Source: Acarospora socialis | Lineage: Eukaryota; Ascomycota; Lecanoromycetes; Acarosporales; Acarosporaceae | NCBI GenBank assembly: GCA_025617375.2 | Contig: JAMYGW020000004.1 | Coordinates: 2,356,001 to 2,420,000, forward strand | Length of the DNA: 64,000 nucleotides | Direction of reading: 5' to 3' | Shown here: positions 1 through 10,325 of the stretch, one piece after another | Layout of the letters: every line of letters begins with the position of its first letter | How positions within the stretch are numbered: position 1 is the stretch's first letter | Translations under genes and position numbers: made by a program | Notes under the pieces: model-generated | Database searches by the model: none | Told to the model about the DNA's origin: nothing | What the model saw: only the letters and a program-made list of their open reading frames with translations

Positions 1-1543
1 AGACGAGCTCGCGCGCTTGGAGTGAGTTGGACCCGCCCTGCTCTCCGGTAAAGTCTGTTCACGTAGCACAACCCTAGAGACTTCCCATCCCAAGATTGTA
101 CGACAGGAGGAAGCCTGTGAGTATGCACCTCACCGAGAACGATGACGTGATCGGCGACTTTTACCGCCTGGTCCAGCAGTTTGCACTCCAGGGTGAACAT
201 CACGTCGTTGGAACGGAGGAGGTCCGGTTCTCCCTCCTCCAGCTCTGCAGTGCTCAGAGTTGAGGATGAGACTTCTCCATCGTTGTTGCGCTGTTCATGA
301 TTCTGGAACGCCTCCCTACCGCGTCCGGTAGCGAAGAGCTCGGCGATGGCGGCACCCTGGACACTGCTGTTTATGAGATGGACGTTGAACTGACCGGATG
401 CTTGGATAGCCTCGTAAGTTGCCGACGGCTGCCTGATGTTGAAAGACACAACAATCTTTGGCTCCAAGCAAACGGTGTTGAACGACGAGACGGTCATGCC
501 GCAGAAACTCTCGGGAGGGTTGTGAGGAGACATGTTCGAGGTGATGACTGCTACGGAGTGTGGAACACGGCGCATGAGCAGGCGAATGTCGCTTGCGTCG
601 GTGACTTTCCGCTCGCCCACGGGGCTGGGATCCAAGAAAAATCCGGGTCCTGAAGAACGTTGGGGATCATGGGGGTCTGCAGTGTCACCCTTTACCATGA
701 CGTGTTCTCCCATCTTAGAAGCCAGAACATCCACTGAATTGGGATTCAAAGACTCATTTTCTGAGAAACGCTCAGGGTCTTGGGCTTGGGGTCTTGGCCC
801 ATCGTCCTTGTCGTCGACTGAGATTTTCCTGACCTTGACAGCTGCCATCGAGCTCCAATCAGTCGAATACGACAGAACAGACTTGCGATTAGAACCTTAC
901 GCTGAGCCGCAATCCCCACTGAACTGGGATTCAAAGACTCATTTTCTGAGAAACGCTCAAGGTCTTGGGCTTGGGGTCTTGGCTGATCGTCTTTGCCGTC
1001 GACGGAGATTTTCCTGACCTTGACAGCTGCCATTGAGCTCAAATCAGTCAAGCATGACAGAACAGACCTGCAATCATGAACTTACACTTAGCCCGGGGGC
1101 CCCCTAAAGTGGGATCAAAAAAAGACTCATTCCTGAAGAAGCGCTCGGGCTCTTGGGGGTCTGGCTTATGGCCCAGTTCGATGGCGATTTTTCTAATCTT
1201 GGAAGCTGCCATTGAATTCCCATCAGTGAAGTACGACAAAACAAACCTGTGCATAGAGCCTTACGCAGAGCCGAACCGCCCACTAGACTGGGATTCGAAG
1301 ACTTAATTCCTGAGGAGAGCCCGGGGTGTTGGGTGTATGGAATGTCGCCTTTTGTTGTGAGGTGTTTCCAGACCCTGAAACTTGCTATCTTTTTCTATCA
1401 GCCTTGGAGTACCAAAGGTGAATGTGTAATAAGATCTTACGCTGCTCCGGACTGCGTTTATCAACGTCTCTAGGTGTGTTGAGGAGCCGTTGAGTAGCCC
1501 ACTGCTTTCTTGACCCCATAGCTCTCCATAGGAACCTGTGCAT
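1..1543 (-). CDS. Flavin reductase-like (FMN-binding split barrel) protein, 3' end beyond the window
   Basis: Model on the minus strand: exons 1543-1441, 1384-1265, 1205-1086, 1026-901 and 841 to beyond base 1. The long last exon carries a flavin reductase-like domain: after an Arg-rich lead come stretches such as PHSVAVITSN, FCGMTVSSFNTV and CLEPKIVVSFNIR, then SGQFNVHLI and VADHVIVLGEVH. This is the FMN-binding fold of NAD(P)H:flavin oxidoreductases; the physiological substrate cannot be read from sequence. The N-terminus (start MHRFLWRAMG, basic) could be a mitochondrial presequence. Residues after it come from repeated exons (see the repeat entry). All four introns are phase 1 (56-59 nt) and all internal exons are multiples of three. 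The frame is still open at base 1, so only the extreme C-terminus is missing. The domain is clear; the N-terminal exon structure is my reconstruction. Confidence 0.84.
722..1440 (-). repeat. Four tandem exon-intron units (~180 bp each) within the flavin reductase gene
   Basis: Four direct units lie head to tail: 722-900, 901-1085, 1086-1264 and 1265-1440. Each holds an exon stretch and a phase-1 intron. Internal exons are 126, 120 and 120 nt; introns are 59, 59, 59 and 56 nt. The first two units (closest to the catalytic exon) are nearly identical at the DNA level, the third is diverged and the fourth strongly so. The encoded repeat has the pattern RKIxVDxKxDxPxPQ, then ERFxxNES, then a Pro/Ser tail. 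Donors GTAAG and the context GACTGAT near the acceptor are conserved among units, so introns were copied with the exons. Confidence 0.8.
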
Positions 1544-1792
1544 GGCGCGGTAGAGAGAATGTAAAAATAAATAAATAAAACGCTCGACCCTTAATAAATG
1601 TTCAAGTTGACACCCATATTGTAAAGCTCCTAGACACCTCCCAATCAGTACTCGCTCCGAGGTCCAGAACAGGTGGAGGTGCGCCGAACACAAGATTTCT
1701 CGTCCGCTACGGCGACCGCTTCCTCCAACCACGCAACCCTCCAAGGACCAGCAGACCTAAAACCCTCCCACCCAACCAACACGACCCACACC

Positions 1793-2371
1793 ATGGCCAT
1801 CAACCTCCCACTCCGGCGCTGCACCCTGCACGCCCCCATCCCCACGCGCCCCTCCCTCCTCCCTCACCCTTTCCCCCACCAGACCCACCACCACCCACAA
1901 CAGCAACACCGCCACGCCTCCCTCCTCCGCCGGCCCAAACGCCCCTACACCTTCACGCAACTGATCACCCTCTCCGACGGCTCGACCTTCACGCACCGCA
2001 CCACGTCGCCGCTGCCGATCTACAAGTCGACCAAAGACACGCGCAACTCGCCGCTCTGGAACCCGTCGTCGCAGAAACTGATGAACGTCGAGGAGGATGA
2101 AGCCGGCAGGTTGAGGGCGTTTCGGATGCGGTTTGGGAGGGGGTGGGATGCGGAGGGGACGGAGGGAGAGGATGAGGGGGAGGGGGAGGGCCAGGGAAGG
2201 AGGGGCTTGGGGATTGATGGGGAGGGGAGGGAAGAGGAGGAGAGTTTGTTGGATTTGATTACGGGGTTTGGGCAGGGTGGGCAAAGGGAGGGAGGGGAGG
2301 GGGAGATGAGGGGGGAGGTGGTGGGGGTGGGAAAGGAGAAGAGGGGCGGGAAGGGGAAGGGGAGGCGGTAA
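1793..2371 (+). CDS. MRPL36: Mitochondrial large-subunit ribosomal protein bL31m
   Basis: A single 192-codon exon. The start at 1793 (MAINLPLRRC, context CACACCATGG) is preferred over an upstream in-frame ATG at 1673 because it opens a basic, Ser/Thr/His-rich mitochondrial presequence. The core matches fungal bL31m (yeast Mrpl36 family): RRPKRPYTFTQLITLSDGS, then TKDTRNSPLWNPSS and a VEEDEAGRLRAFRMRFG segment. The product is a structural protein of the mitoribosomal large subunit. After the core (about residue 125) comes an unusual tail of about 65 residues very rich in Gly, Glu and Arg, encoded by purine-only runs. The gene is divergent from the flavin reductase gene, 250 bp away. Confidence 0.85.
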   Translation: MAINLPLRRCTLHAPIPTRPSLLPHPFPHQTHHHPQQQHRHASLLRRPKRPYTFTQLITLSDGSTFTHRTTSPLPIYKSTKDTRNSPLWNPSSQKLMNVEEDEAGRLRAFRMRFGRGWDAEGTEGEDEGEGEGQGRRGLGIDGEGREEEESLLDLITGFGQGGQREGGEGEMRGEVVGVGKEKRGGKGKGRR

Positions 2372-2870
2372 TTTTTGGGTTGGGGTTAGGAATGTGGATA
2401 AGGAGGGGATTCTGCTGGGGTAGATGTGAGGGGGTTCCTGCTCTACTGTTGTCGGTGGACTGGGAACGAGATTTTTGGGTGGTCGGGAGGATGAAGGGCG
2501 GTGCAATAAAGATGAGGTCAGGTAGAAATTTCCTGCCGTGTCAATGTACAAACGGTGGGCTTGAAGGAGGGAAGAGCGACTAGGAGCTGGGTTGAGGCCC
2601 CGGCGAGAGCTGGAGCCTCTGTAATATCACACTTGCAGACCTATATGTAATGCAAACACACATAGGCAGACACCTAAGGTAAACCGTATACAGTGCATCA
2701 CATTGGCTAAGCTGAAATGCCTGTTTCAAGCTATCCTACCTCTAGAATTGTAGCAAGCGGGTGGTAGCCTGATATCACTAATAGGACATTAAAGGCTCGT
2801 CGACAAGTAGAAGCGCCCCCGCAAATCGGACAGGAAAGAGCTAAGGTACATTATGTTCCCGAAACAATAT
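2372..2870. other. Convergent intergenic region
   Basis: The 3' flanks of bL31m (plus) and Vps5 (minus) meet here. I see no gene, repeat or RNA. AATAAA at 2506-2511 is a plausible poly(A) signal for bL31m. Confidence 0.5.
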
Positions 2871-5133
2871 CTACTCTTCCTGCTCGACCGTGGCCGTCGC
2901 TGCGGCCTCTTGGCCTGTCCTACTATCCAGTGGCTTTTGGCTCGATTCTGCGGTTGGCGCTGGTGCTGTGGGTGGTGCTGCCACCACGGGCGGTTTGTAG
3001 AGTGGTTGGCCGTCCTCTTCGGCGTCGAGTTGCATCAGGAACGTCTCCCACAATTCAATCAACTGTACCCCAGGAAAGAAGATCAAGTCAGTCTTTGCGA
3101 GGTAGGATACATTATTGAGAGATTATGACTCACCTCCTTCTGCGCCTCAATGGCACTCTCCAAAAACGTCTCGACCCCACTCTTGAAGTCTTCAACCTTC
3201 TCCCTCTCAAATCTCTCAAGCTCTCCTCGCATCAACCTACCCATATCCTCAAACAATAACCTGGCCTGATGCACCTTCCTCTCCGCATCCCCGACATCCG
3301 CACCCAGCTGGTTCAAACGATCTTGCTGCGTCTTGCCCTGTCTCAGGAGCTTGTCTTGATTGTTCTTGCGCTTCTGCATCTCTGACTCGGCCGTGTGCCA
3401 TGAGTGGAAAGCTTTCTGCCGCTGGGCAAAGGCTTGTTTGATGCTTCCAATCAACCGGATGTATTCATCCACAGTGATGCCGAGTGTCAGGACATCTTGT
3501 TGCGCTTGTCGTTCGTATAACTCTTTTATTCGGAATTGTAAATCGGACAAGCCCTCCAGGGGACCAGATAATGAAGCTGATAATTCGACGGTCGATAGGG
3601 CATGGAGAGAGGCAGAGAAGTCGCCGGTCGCTTCCGCAAGTCCTTTCCTTTGCTGGACGACGACATCGATGGCTTTCAGAAGAGCTTTGAGCTGGTTTTC
3701 TAGAGCGTCCAGATAGACCTTTCGGTCATGGAACCACTGCGGCAACCTTTAGTAACCTCCCGTGTTACAACCTATCGGGTCCCTGACTTACGTCATCATG
3801 TTCAATGAACTTGCCTCCACCTCCAACTGAGAAACCCATAGAACTGAACATGCCCTTGCTTTCACCCAGTCCAGGCTCTTTGTGTTCCTTATGCTTGATA
3901 TCAATGCTGAAAGCATCACTTTCGAGAAAGAGTTTAAGGTCGCTATCATGTTGTAATATTGGGTGTGCGGCAGTTTTATTCAACATTCTTTCCAAGGCGG
4001 CGCGTCTTGACTCGACGAAGTTAGAGTCAAATCTACCAACAGCTTGCTTCTCTGGAGGTGGCGGAACAACCACCCCTGGGTTGTTGTTGTGTAGCGAGTT
4101 ATAGAGCCACAAGAAATCCCGATACCGTCGACTGACAGCGAATTCGGGTTGCCTGTATGCTTTCGATGACGTCTATTTGTCTGATATCAGTACGAGTGAC
4201 CGCCGATTTAAGTCGTTGCCAGCATTGTACCTTTGTCCGCACTTGGTAAACAATATGACTGCTGGTCAAATCCCCCACTTTGTGCGGATCTCCCACAGTA
4301 ATATCGAAACTTGGCTTTGCCGCTTGTTCTATGCTCACACTCCGTTGAGCTTGCTTCCGAATAGTTTCCGGCCCACTTGGGGGCGGTTGTATAGGAGGTG
4401 CTACCCTTTGTCGTGCGCCTGACGGTTCGGTATTCTCGTCTCCCAGATCCACAGAATCCATCATACTCTTGTTCATTGAACTTTGTGAGGTAGGAGGTGA
4501 GTGGCGTGCATTGCGAGTAGGTAGTGCTCGCTCTTTCCGGGGGGTTGCGGGCGCGTCTTCCGGTTGTGGGGATGCACCAAAGGATGGGTCGCCGAGTGGT
4601 CCCAGAGGACCCAGGGAGTCGTCGACCGCTTCGAGGCGAGTAGGCTGTGCTCCTACACGACGGAGTGTTCGAGAACCGCGGCCTGCGGGAGCTTTGGGGG
4701 CGGAGGAGGACGCGGATGCAGATGGGGCTGGTGCTTGTGGAGGTTTTGTTTGAGGGGTGGATTCTGTCCAATCGTGAGCATGGAGTGCAGAGTCGGATAA
4801 ACTCGACATACGTGGCTCCTCCTGAGAAGCTTTGGAGGCTTCCGCTATGGAACTGGACCGTGACGGGACATCTAGTTGGCCTCGTAAGCAAGTGTCTCTT
4901 TACTCTCCATACGGGTATGGCATACCATCCCAGGGCGAGTCTCCAGCATCTCCTAGATCCATAGCGGGTGATGGGAGTGGTATGTTGGAGGTAATATCAA
5001 AGCTTCTCAGAGTGAGAACAGACCATTGGGGTGATGGTCTCAGAGGTATGCGGCTCTGTGTCCCCATGAACTCTTCGGCTGTCTGTTCTTCCAGCTCCGC
5101 TGACGCTAGTCCACCTCCGTCTTTGTCCCGCAT
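2871..5133 (-). CDS. VPS5: Sorting nexin Vps5 (PX-BAR), retromer-associated
   Basis: Five exons: 5133-4926, 4871-4231, 4172-3792, 3736-3134, 3062-2871; total 2025 nt, 674 aa, close to the yeast Vps5 length. Order: an acidic/Ser-Pro-rich disordered N-terminus (to about residue 200), a PX domain (FDITVGDPHKVGD, then AVSRRYRDFLWLYNSL with the RRY phosphoinositide-binding motif), and a Vps5-type BAR domain (DDWFHDRKVYLDALENQLK to ELERFEREKVEDFKSGVE, coiled-coil). The C-terminus is a Pro/Ala tail ending EQEE. Family knowledge: Vps5 dimerises with Vps17 on endosomes and tubulates membranes for endosome-to-Golgi retrieval. Introns are 54, 58, 55 and 71 nt. The second exon was placed with acceptor CAACTAG, which restores SPWDDVPSRSSSIAEASK. 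Identification is very secure. Confidence 0.94.
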
Positions 5134-5565
5134 CTTTGCCCTATACGAGTGACACTTTAATTCCTTATCCGCATCTTACACTGTTGATATTCGGTGTTGG
5201 GAGTGTACCATCATTGTGTCCGTCGAATAAAGAGTTGAATATCAAGTTGGAGTAATTCACCTCCCGGCCCAGAAATCTCCATAAGCGCGGAACTCAGAGA
5301 GTAATTCATGTGTTAGATTTTCCATTAATCTCAAGCTATATATAACGTTTTCCTCTTAGATCGCTGTCTTCGCGCATTGAATAATCCGCACTATCATCAC
5401 ATACAGTGAAACTAAAGACACGGCCTGGTTGAAAGATACTTCATATATGACTGGAAGCTTCATTTCTCAGCAGTCTCCACAACCCCTTCTCACCATCTCG
5501 GGCCCCCTTCCCTTCTCCATCCCACCCATCTCCCCGGACCCCATCTATCGTATCAAGAGAATCCC
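5134..5565. other. Vps5 promoter / tyrosinase 3' flank
   Basis: This spacer lies between two minus-strand genes. It holds the tyrosinase 3' region and the Vps5 upstream region; TATATATAA-like sequence sits near 5338-5346. I see no coding evidence. Confidence 0.45.
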
Positions 5566-8274
5566 CTACGCCGCCGCAGTCCCATTCGTCGCCACAGCCG
5601 GCGCGGCAGCACCTACCACTGGCCCATCTCCAGCCTGCAAGCCACCCTGTTTGCCCTTCGTCGGTTCAAAGTGCGTCTGTGCGTCCGAGATGACGGGGAG
5701 GGAGGAGCCGTCGGCGGGATAGGTGGTCAGATGGCTGGAGACGGCGATCTTCAGGGATTTGAGGGCGGAGATGGGGATGGCGGAGATTGAGGTGGGGTCC
5801 GTCTGTTGGATTTCGATTTGTTAGTTTTTGTATGTGAGGGTTGGGGAGAGAGGAGGATGATTCGGGGTGGTCGTGGGTTGCGTTTTGCGTTTGGGACACG
5901 GATGGAGTCTGTGGGCGAGGTTAGGGGAGAGGGTTGGTGGAACATACCTGTTCAACGGTCCAGTGCAGCTGGTCGGTCAGGACAGGCACCACGTCTTCGG
6001 GACGAAGATTGACGCTCTTTGCGACAAGGGCGGCTGTTAGGGGGATGCTAACGTTGAGCATGCGGTTGTTTGATACGTGGGCGTCTTGACCGGCGAAAAT
6101 ACCGGCGACGCCGACGAGGTTAGCGTTGTCTCCTCCGGAGCTGTCTGGGTTATTCTTATCGTATTTTCCAATGAATATCAGGATGCGCTGAGAGCCAGGT
6201 AGCTCTTGGCTGTCGACTAGGACGTTGGCGCTCCATTCGCGACGGGTTGTTGGTGCTGTTTAGCAGCGCGCAAATGTCAGTCACAGATGGTATTGACAGA
6301 ATCCAGCGAGGATAGATGGATTTCGGTAACGAACCTGCTGCGCTGGATACCGCGGCCGCCTGGAAAGAGGCTGTCTTCACACTGGAGCCATACAACTGGT
6401 TTGCCTTCTGGGTGGTAAAGATTCGGAGGGATTCTCCCGTTTTGCCCGCGGGGACTTCGGGATAAGCATACCCACTTGTGAAAATGCTTTCCGCAGTTTT
6501 CATGTCATTGGAGTTCCACTCTACACCATTCGTGTGGCGGAAAGGATAGAGCGGGGTAGAAAGATCATCGGGTCCACTGCCGCCCAGGGCGAATGTTTGA
6601 GATCGAGAAGCGGGGGTTAGGGTTACACCTGGATGGGAGGCTTGGTACATTGCCGTGAGGCGATCAACGTTGCAGTGACTGCATTGCTGTTAGTATAAGT
6701 GCAACACCTCAAGTCCACTGATTGGCCTTGTTCGTCTGCTTTGCGAAGTACATACTGCAACCTGATAGTTATGTTAGTGAGTAATTCTGGCGCAAAAGAT
6801 TCAGGAGGCTTACCAGAAGATAGGGTCAAAGGCGGCAGTAGGCACCCTAACCATGTCCCCACCAACGTCCACTGAAGTTTCGTGGTTAGTAGAGGCTTTC
6901 CGGAGCATAGCAGCAGTAAGACCTACCATGGATTGCATTGTGAATGTTCTCAACATCGCTTGAGAATCGATTATAGGTCGTATCAGAAAAGAGTTGGTAG
7001 GTAGAGTCCTTACGGCTGGCTCACAGTAAATAATTGGAGACTAATAGCAGACTTCCCGGCTGTGGCAGCTCACCTCTGAAACGTATTAAACAGGACCGTA
7101 TCGGCATTCGAGTCGCGAACAGTAGCCGCACCAAGCCCCTGTGCGGTGGCTGTTAAACTCAGCTAACGGAACGATTGAATGGATAGTTCTTACAGTACTG
7201 GGGTCTTGAGGGTTGGCAAAGCGATAATGGTACAGCGGATTTTGAATGACAGTTGACGCAGCAGCACCGGTTGACCCCGGCTTGGTGACAGTGAGAGTGG
7301 TGGCTGTTAGCGCCTGAGGTATACGGGACTTTGTATCATCAGAAGCCCAGTCCCAGTACCTGCGAATAGACGGCCATCAGTTGAGGTGTGGACTTCAAGA
7401 GAGCCGAGGTAATAAAGGGGTGCACGACTTACGGCATTCGGACCTGCTCCGCAGCGGCTTGATACTTCGTGGCAGCGGAGCCACTGAATTTCTTGGCAAT
7501 GGCAACTGCCTCCGCATAGAGAAGTTGCTTTAAACGAACCATGTGTAAGAATGAAGTGCGCCTGAGCGGTGCTGAAGTGATGACTTGGACAACCATACCT
7601 CAATCAGAATCACATACGGCCGGTGCCAGGTGGTGAAGATTGCACTGGAATGAGTGCAATAGCCCAAGCCTGGGTTGACGGTTTTATCAGGCGGATACTG
7701 CCACGGAATATACGGGTAACCGTGTATCCCTAAACTTGTTGATGAGCTATAGTGGTATTTGAAGATTAGACTTGTTGCTTCGCTTACCGGCCACTTGGTA
7801 GTAACTGACATCAGTCGCCTCATTCCGAGCTTGAAGACTCTCCAGAGCTAAGACGAACATGTTGAATACGTCCGGAAAGCTGTTCTGTAGAACGGCGATT
7901 GGTTTTCGTTCGACGACCTTATTCGGCACTCCAACAATTGGAGTGAAGGTCGAGCCAGGCGAAGTAGACTGCGGTGCCCGTTTGGATTTGAATTTGTAAT
8001 CTGGCGCGTAATCCGCTTTCTGGCAGAAAGAGGCATCTATAGCGCATGTCAGTACAGGGACCTGGGCGTTCGGTTTGACCTCAGAGAGCAAGCGGATCTT
8101 CTTACACGTAGAAGTCTCCATGCACTCATATCCTTCAGGGCAAGCATTGTATCCGTAGCCACAACGAGGAGCATAGGGATCAACGGCTGCAGCGCTGACA
8201 TTGACTCCGGCCAGAGCAACCACACCCAAGGCACAAATCGCCCACTTCTTCAGTGGGCCGTTGACGGTATGCAT
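5566..8274 (-). CDS. Secreted tyrosinase (type-3 copper polyphenol oxidase)
   Basis: Eleven exons: 8274-7788, 7729-7599, 7527-7433, 7359-7194, 7138-7074, 7015-6927, 6871-6814, 6761-6756, 6678-6335, 6255-5948, 5802-5566; 1986 nt, 661 aa. A signal peptide (ALGVVALAGVNVSA) is followed by a Cys-rich segment (six Cys within about 45 residues after it). CuA site: GIHGYP, GYCTHSSA and TTWHRPY histidines. CuB site: NIHNAIH and WLHHCNVDR. The product should oxidise phenols to o-quinones (melanin-type or specialised metabolism). The C-terminal third matches the tyrosinase C-terminal domain, ending in an Ala-rich tail. The CuB WLH is encoded by a 6-nt microexon. It lies more than 31 kb from the UstYa-like gene, so joint action in a cluster is not supported. 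Confidence 0.92.
6756..6761 (-). other. 6-nt microexon (tyrosinase exon 8)
   Basis: Minus-strand GTTGCA lies between acceptor AACTATCAG and donor GTATGT. The flanking introns are 6813-6762 (52 nt) and 6755-6679 (77 nt), and each has a perfect CTAAC branch motif (CACTAACAT and ATACTAACAG). Joining TTC TG + GTTGCA + TCAC gives F-W-L-H-H-C-N-V-D-R, the invariant CuB motif. Skipping it keeps the frame but replaces W-L-H with a single Cys. Confidence 0.85.
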
Positions 8275-10325
8275 TGTTGATAGAGAAAGAACCGAAGAAT
8301 TAGATACGATGAATCGAATGAAGAGACTTGGAAGGTGGCCAAGTCAACGAATACAGAAATGATGATGATGAACGAATGTGAGTTCCTACTCCAGGGCAGA
8401 CAAGCCGCTTTAAATGATGAAAACCCCTTCCACGATCACTCGTGTACGAGCTGAGCATGTCTTGAAGGCACATGTCAAATCTCTTTGTGGATGATGGAAA
8501 TACGAGAACCTTGTGGAGATCCCGCCCGCCTGCCGGGACCTGGAGTCAATCCCAAGGCCGAACGGTGTCACGTCGTCATGAGATTGGACAATGAGAGGTG
8601 GAGACTCTCATGGGAGAAGGGAAGAGAACCAACACGATGTCTAAGGCTGCTTATAGAGGAAGGGTGCAACAGTCCCAATCGTCTAATTTTTCTGTCTCGG
8701 GCGATGCATATCGTATCGATTGGTAATGGTTGGTTGCTGCACACGGCAAGGTAAGGTTAAGTAATATTTTGCCACGCGACTTTGGAGCTGTGTGGGTGAG
8801 ATGGGACCCTGCCTAGGGCTTAGGAGTTGGTAATGTCGTGCACGGCGTGCATGATCTACCTCACATATACCTGGTCGGATAGGTAAAGGTATGTGTTCCT
8901 ATGCGTACAACGTACAGCCTCGTTCCGGGGACCCGTGCAGTGGATCTACTTGGCTGTACGTGCATGGAGTCGGCGGATCTTCCGGAATGGCTGCAGCTCG
9001 ACACATCCGGAATACGTTCGTACGTGTAAGCTATAAAGGTTAAGTGTGAAGCCCTTTCCGAGCGCTTCTTGCCCATGACGTACTCTATTGGCAAAGTTTG
9101 GATTGTCTGTGTGGTCATGTTTAAGTCGATCTATTGTCGTCCTTTCTCGGCTGTTGCTGAGGGAGGTGAGACTCTTGACGACAGGTGGGTGCCTTCAGTA
9201 CCTAGTTCATGCTTGCTGCAGCTGTCAGCCCACCAGGATATATTTTGCGGTCCGCGTCAAGCCGAAGCTGACAGGTTGTTGCCCCGTCGCACAGACGAAG
9301 CGGGGAAGGAAGCCACACGATAATTGCAGACGAATACGGCGATGAGCTGTGGATGCAGACGTTTGGTCGTAGTGATCAATAGCGAAGGATTGGAGGATCA
9401 AAGAGGGGTGACTCGTAACTCGAGTTTGTACTCTACCCTCCGTACTCGTAGTTGTACTGTACAACGCTCCTATAAATAGGCCGGGAGAGCCGCAACCTAA
9501 AGTGCTCGTAGGTTCGCTCTCGTTCCCGGGTTCGCCTGCACATGGCCTTCACAGAAGAGACAACGATAAGAAATGCCTAAGGTAGGTGGAGACAATCTAA
9601 TTGCATTCTTGTCCGCGAATGCCCATTATTCCTGGCGCCTACCTAGGTAGTTGTCAGTTCTGGAAGTAAGGTACGACAGTCACCAATTTGTTCGGACCAG
9701 AGTTGTCTCCCGTACCTTATCCGACCGAGTACAGAGTATTTGCGCCTCGTTTACTTGAACCCGCCAGAGCAAGATATCTCATTGATTTGCTGATAGCTCT
9801 GTACATCCAGAAGAACTCGGATCATATGGAAAGATGTGATTAAATTACCTTACCTATAATGATTCATTCAGACTCATCAACCTGATACACAGGTCACGGG
9901 TCCTTCCCAGTCGGACTAATGGATTAATAAGCGAAGACCAGCCTTGTGGCGACGCGAGCAACCAACCGGAATATTTACAGGCTTCAGAACCTGATCGTCG
10001 CAGTCATGGCTGCCACTGACCATGGATAACCCCGGTGCATGGGCCGGTCCGTACTGGTCAAACGGGTCATCTCGGGGAAATTACACCGTCATGGCCTTGA
10101 TGATCCAATCTATGGCTAATCAGGGTCGTGGCCGTCGCAAGGTTGCGCGCTCTACCAGCCTCCAATTTGCGCTTGTCCGCCACCTCGAAGCGCAGAGCCC
10201 TCGGCCCTGGTTAGATATCCATCAAATGTGCTGTTCTCCAGGATCAAGTTTAGCTCCTTCAAACAAGTTCTGTCTCTTGACTGACGCATTTCTTCTGCTG
10301 TGTACTTTTTCTGAAAACTCTTGAC
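8275..10325. promoter_or_regulatory. Long divergent intergenic region with a TATA box at 9471
   Basis: This 2-kb spacer lies between the tyrosinase (minus) and the Zn-binding protein gene (plus). A clear TATAAATA sits at 9471-9478 on the plus strand; 62 bp after its end is a start codon at 9541 that opens only a 12-codon frame followed by GTAGGT, so it may mark a long 5' leader or an unrecognised small transcript. No other coding or RNA gene is evident. Confidence 0.4.

Noticed and set aside
1757-2551. 264-codon minus-strand frame opposite bL31m
   Set aside because: Pro/Leu-rich translation of the purine-rich strand; the plus strand encodes a clear conserved ribosomal protein.
7016-7073. A 33-nt intron (7073-7041) in the tyrosinase followed by a second intron
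   Set aside because: Using the acceptor GAGCCAG at 7016 gives one normal 58-nt intron and a fully coding exon (DSTYQLFSDTTYNRFSSD).
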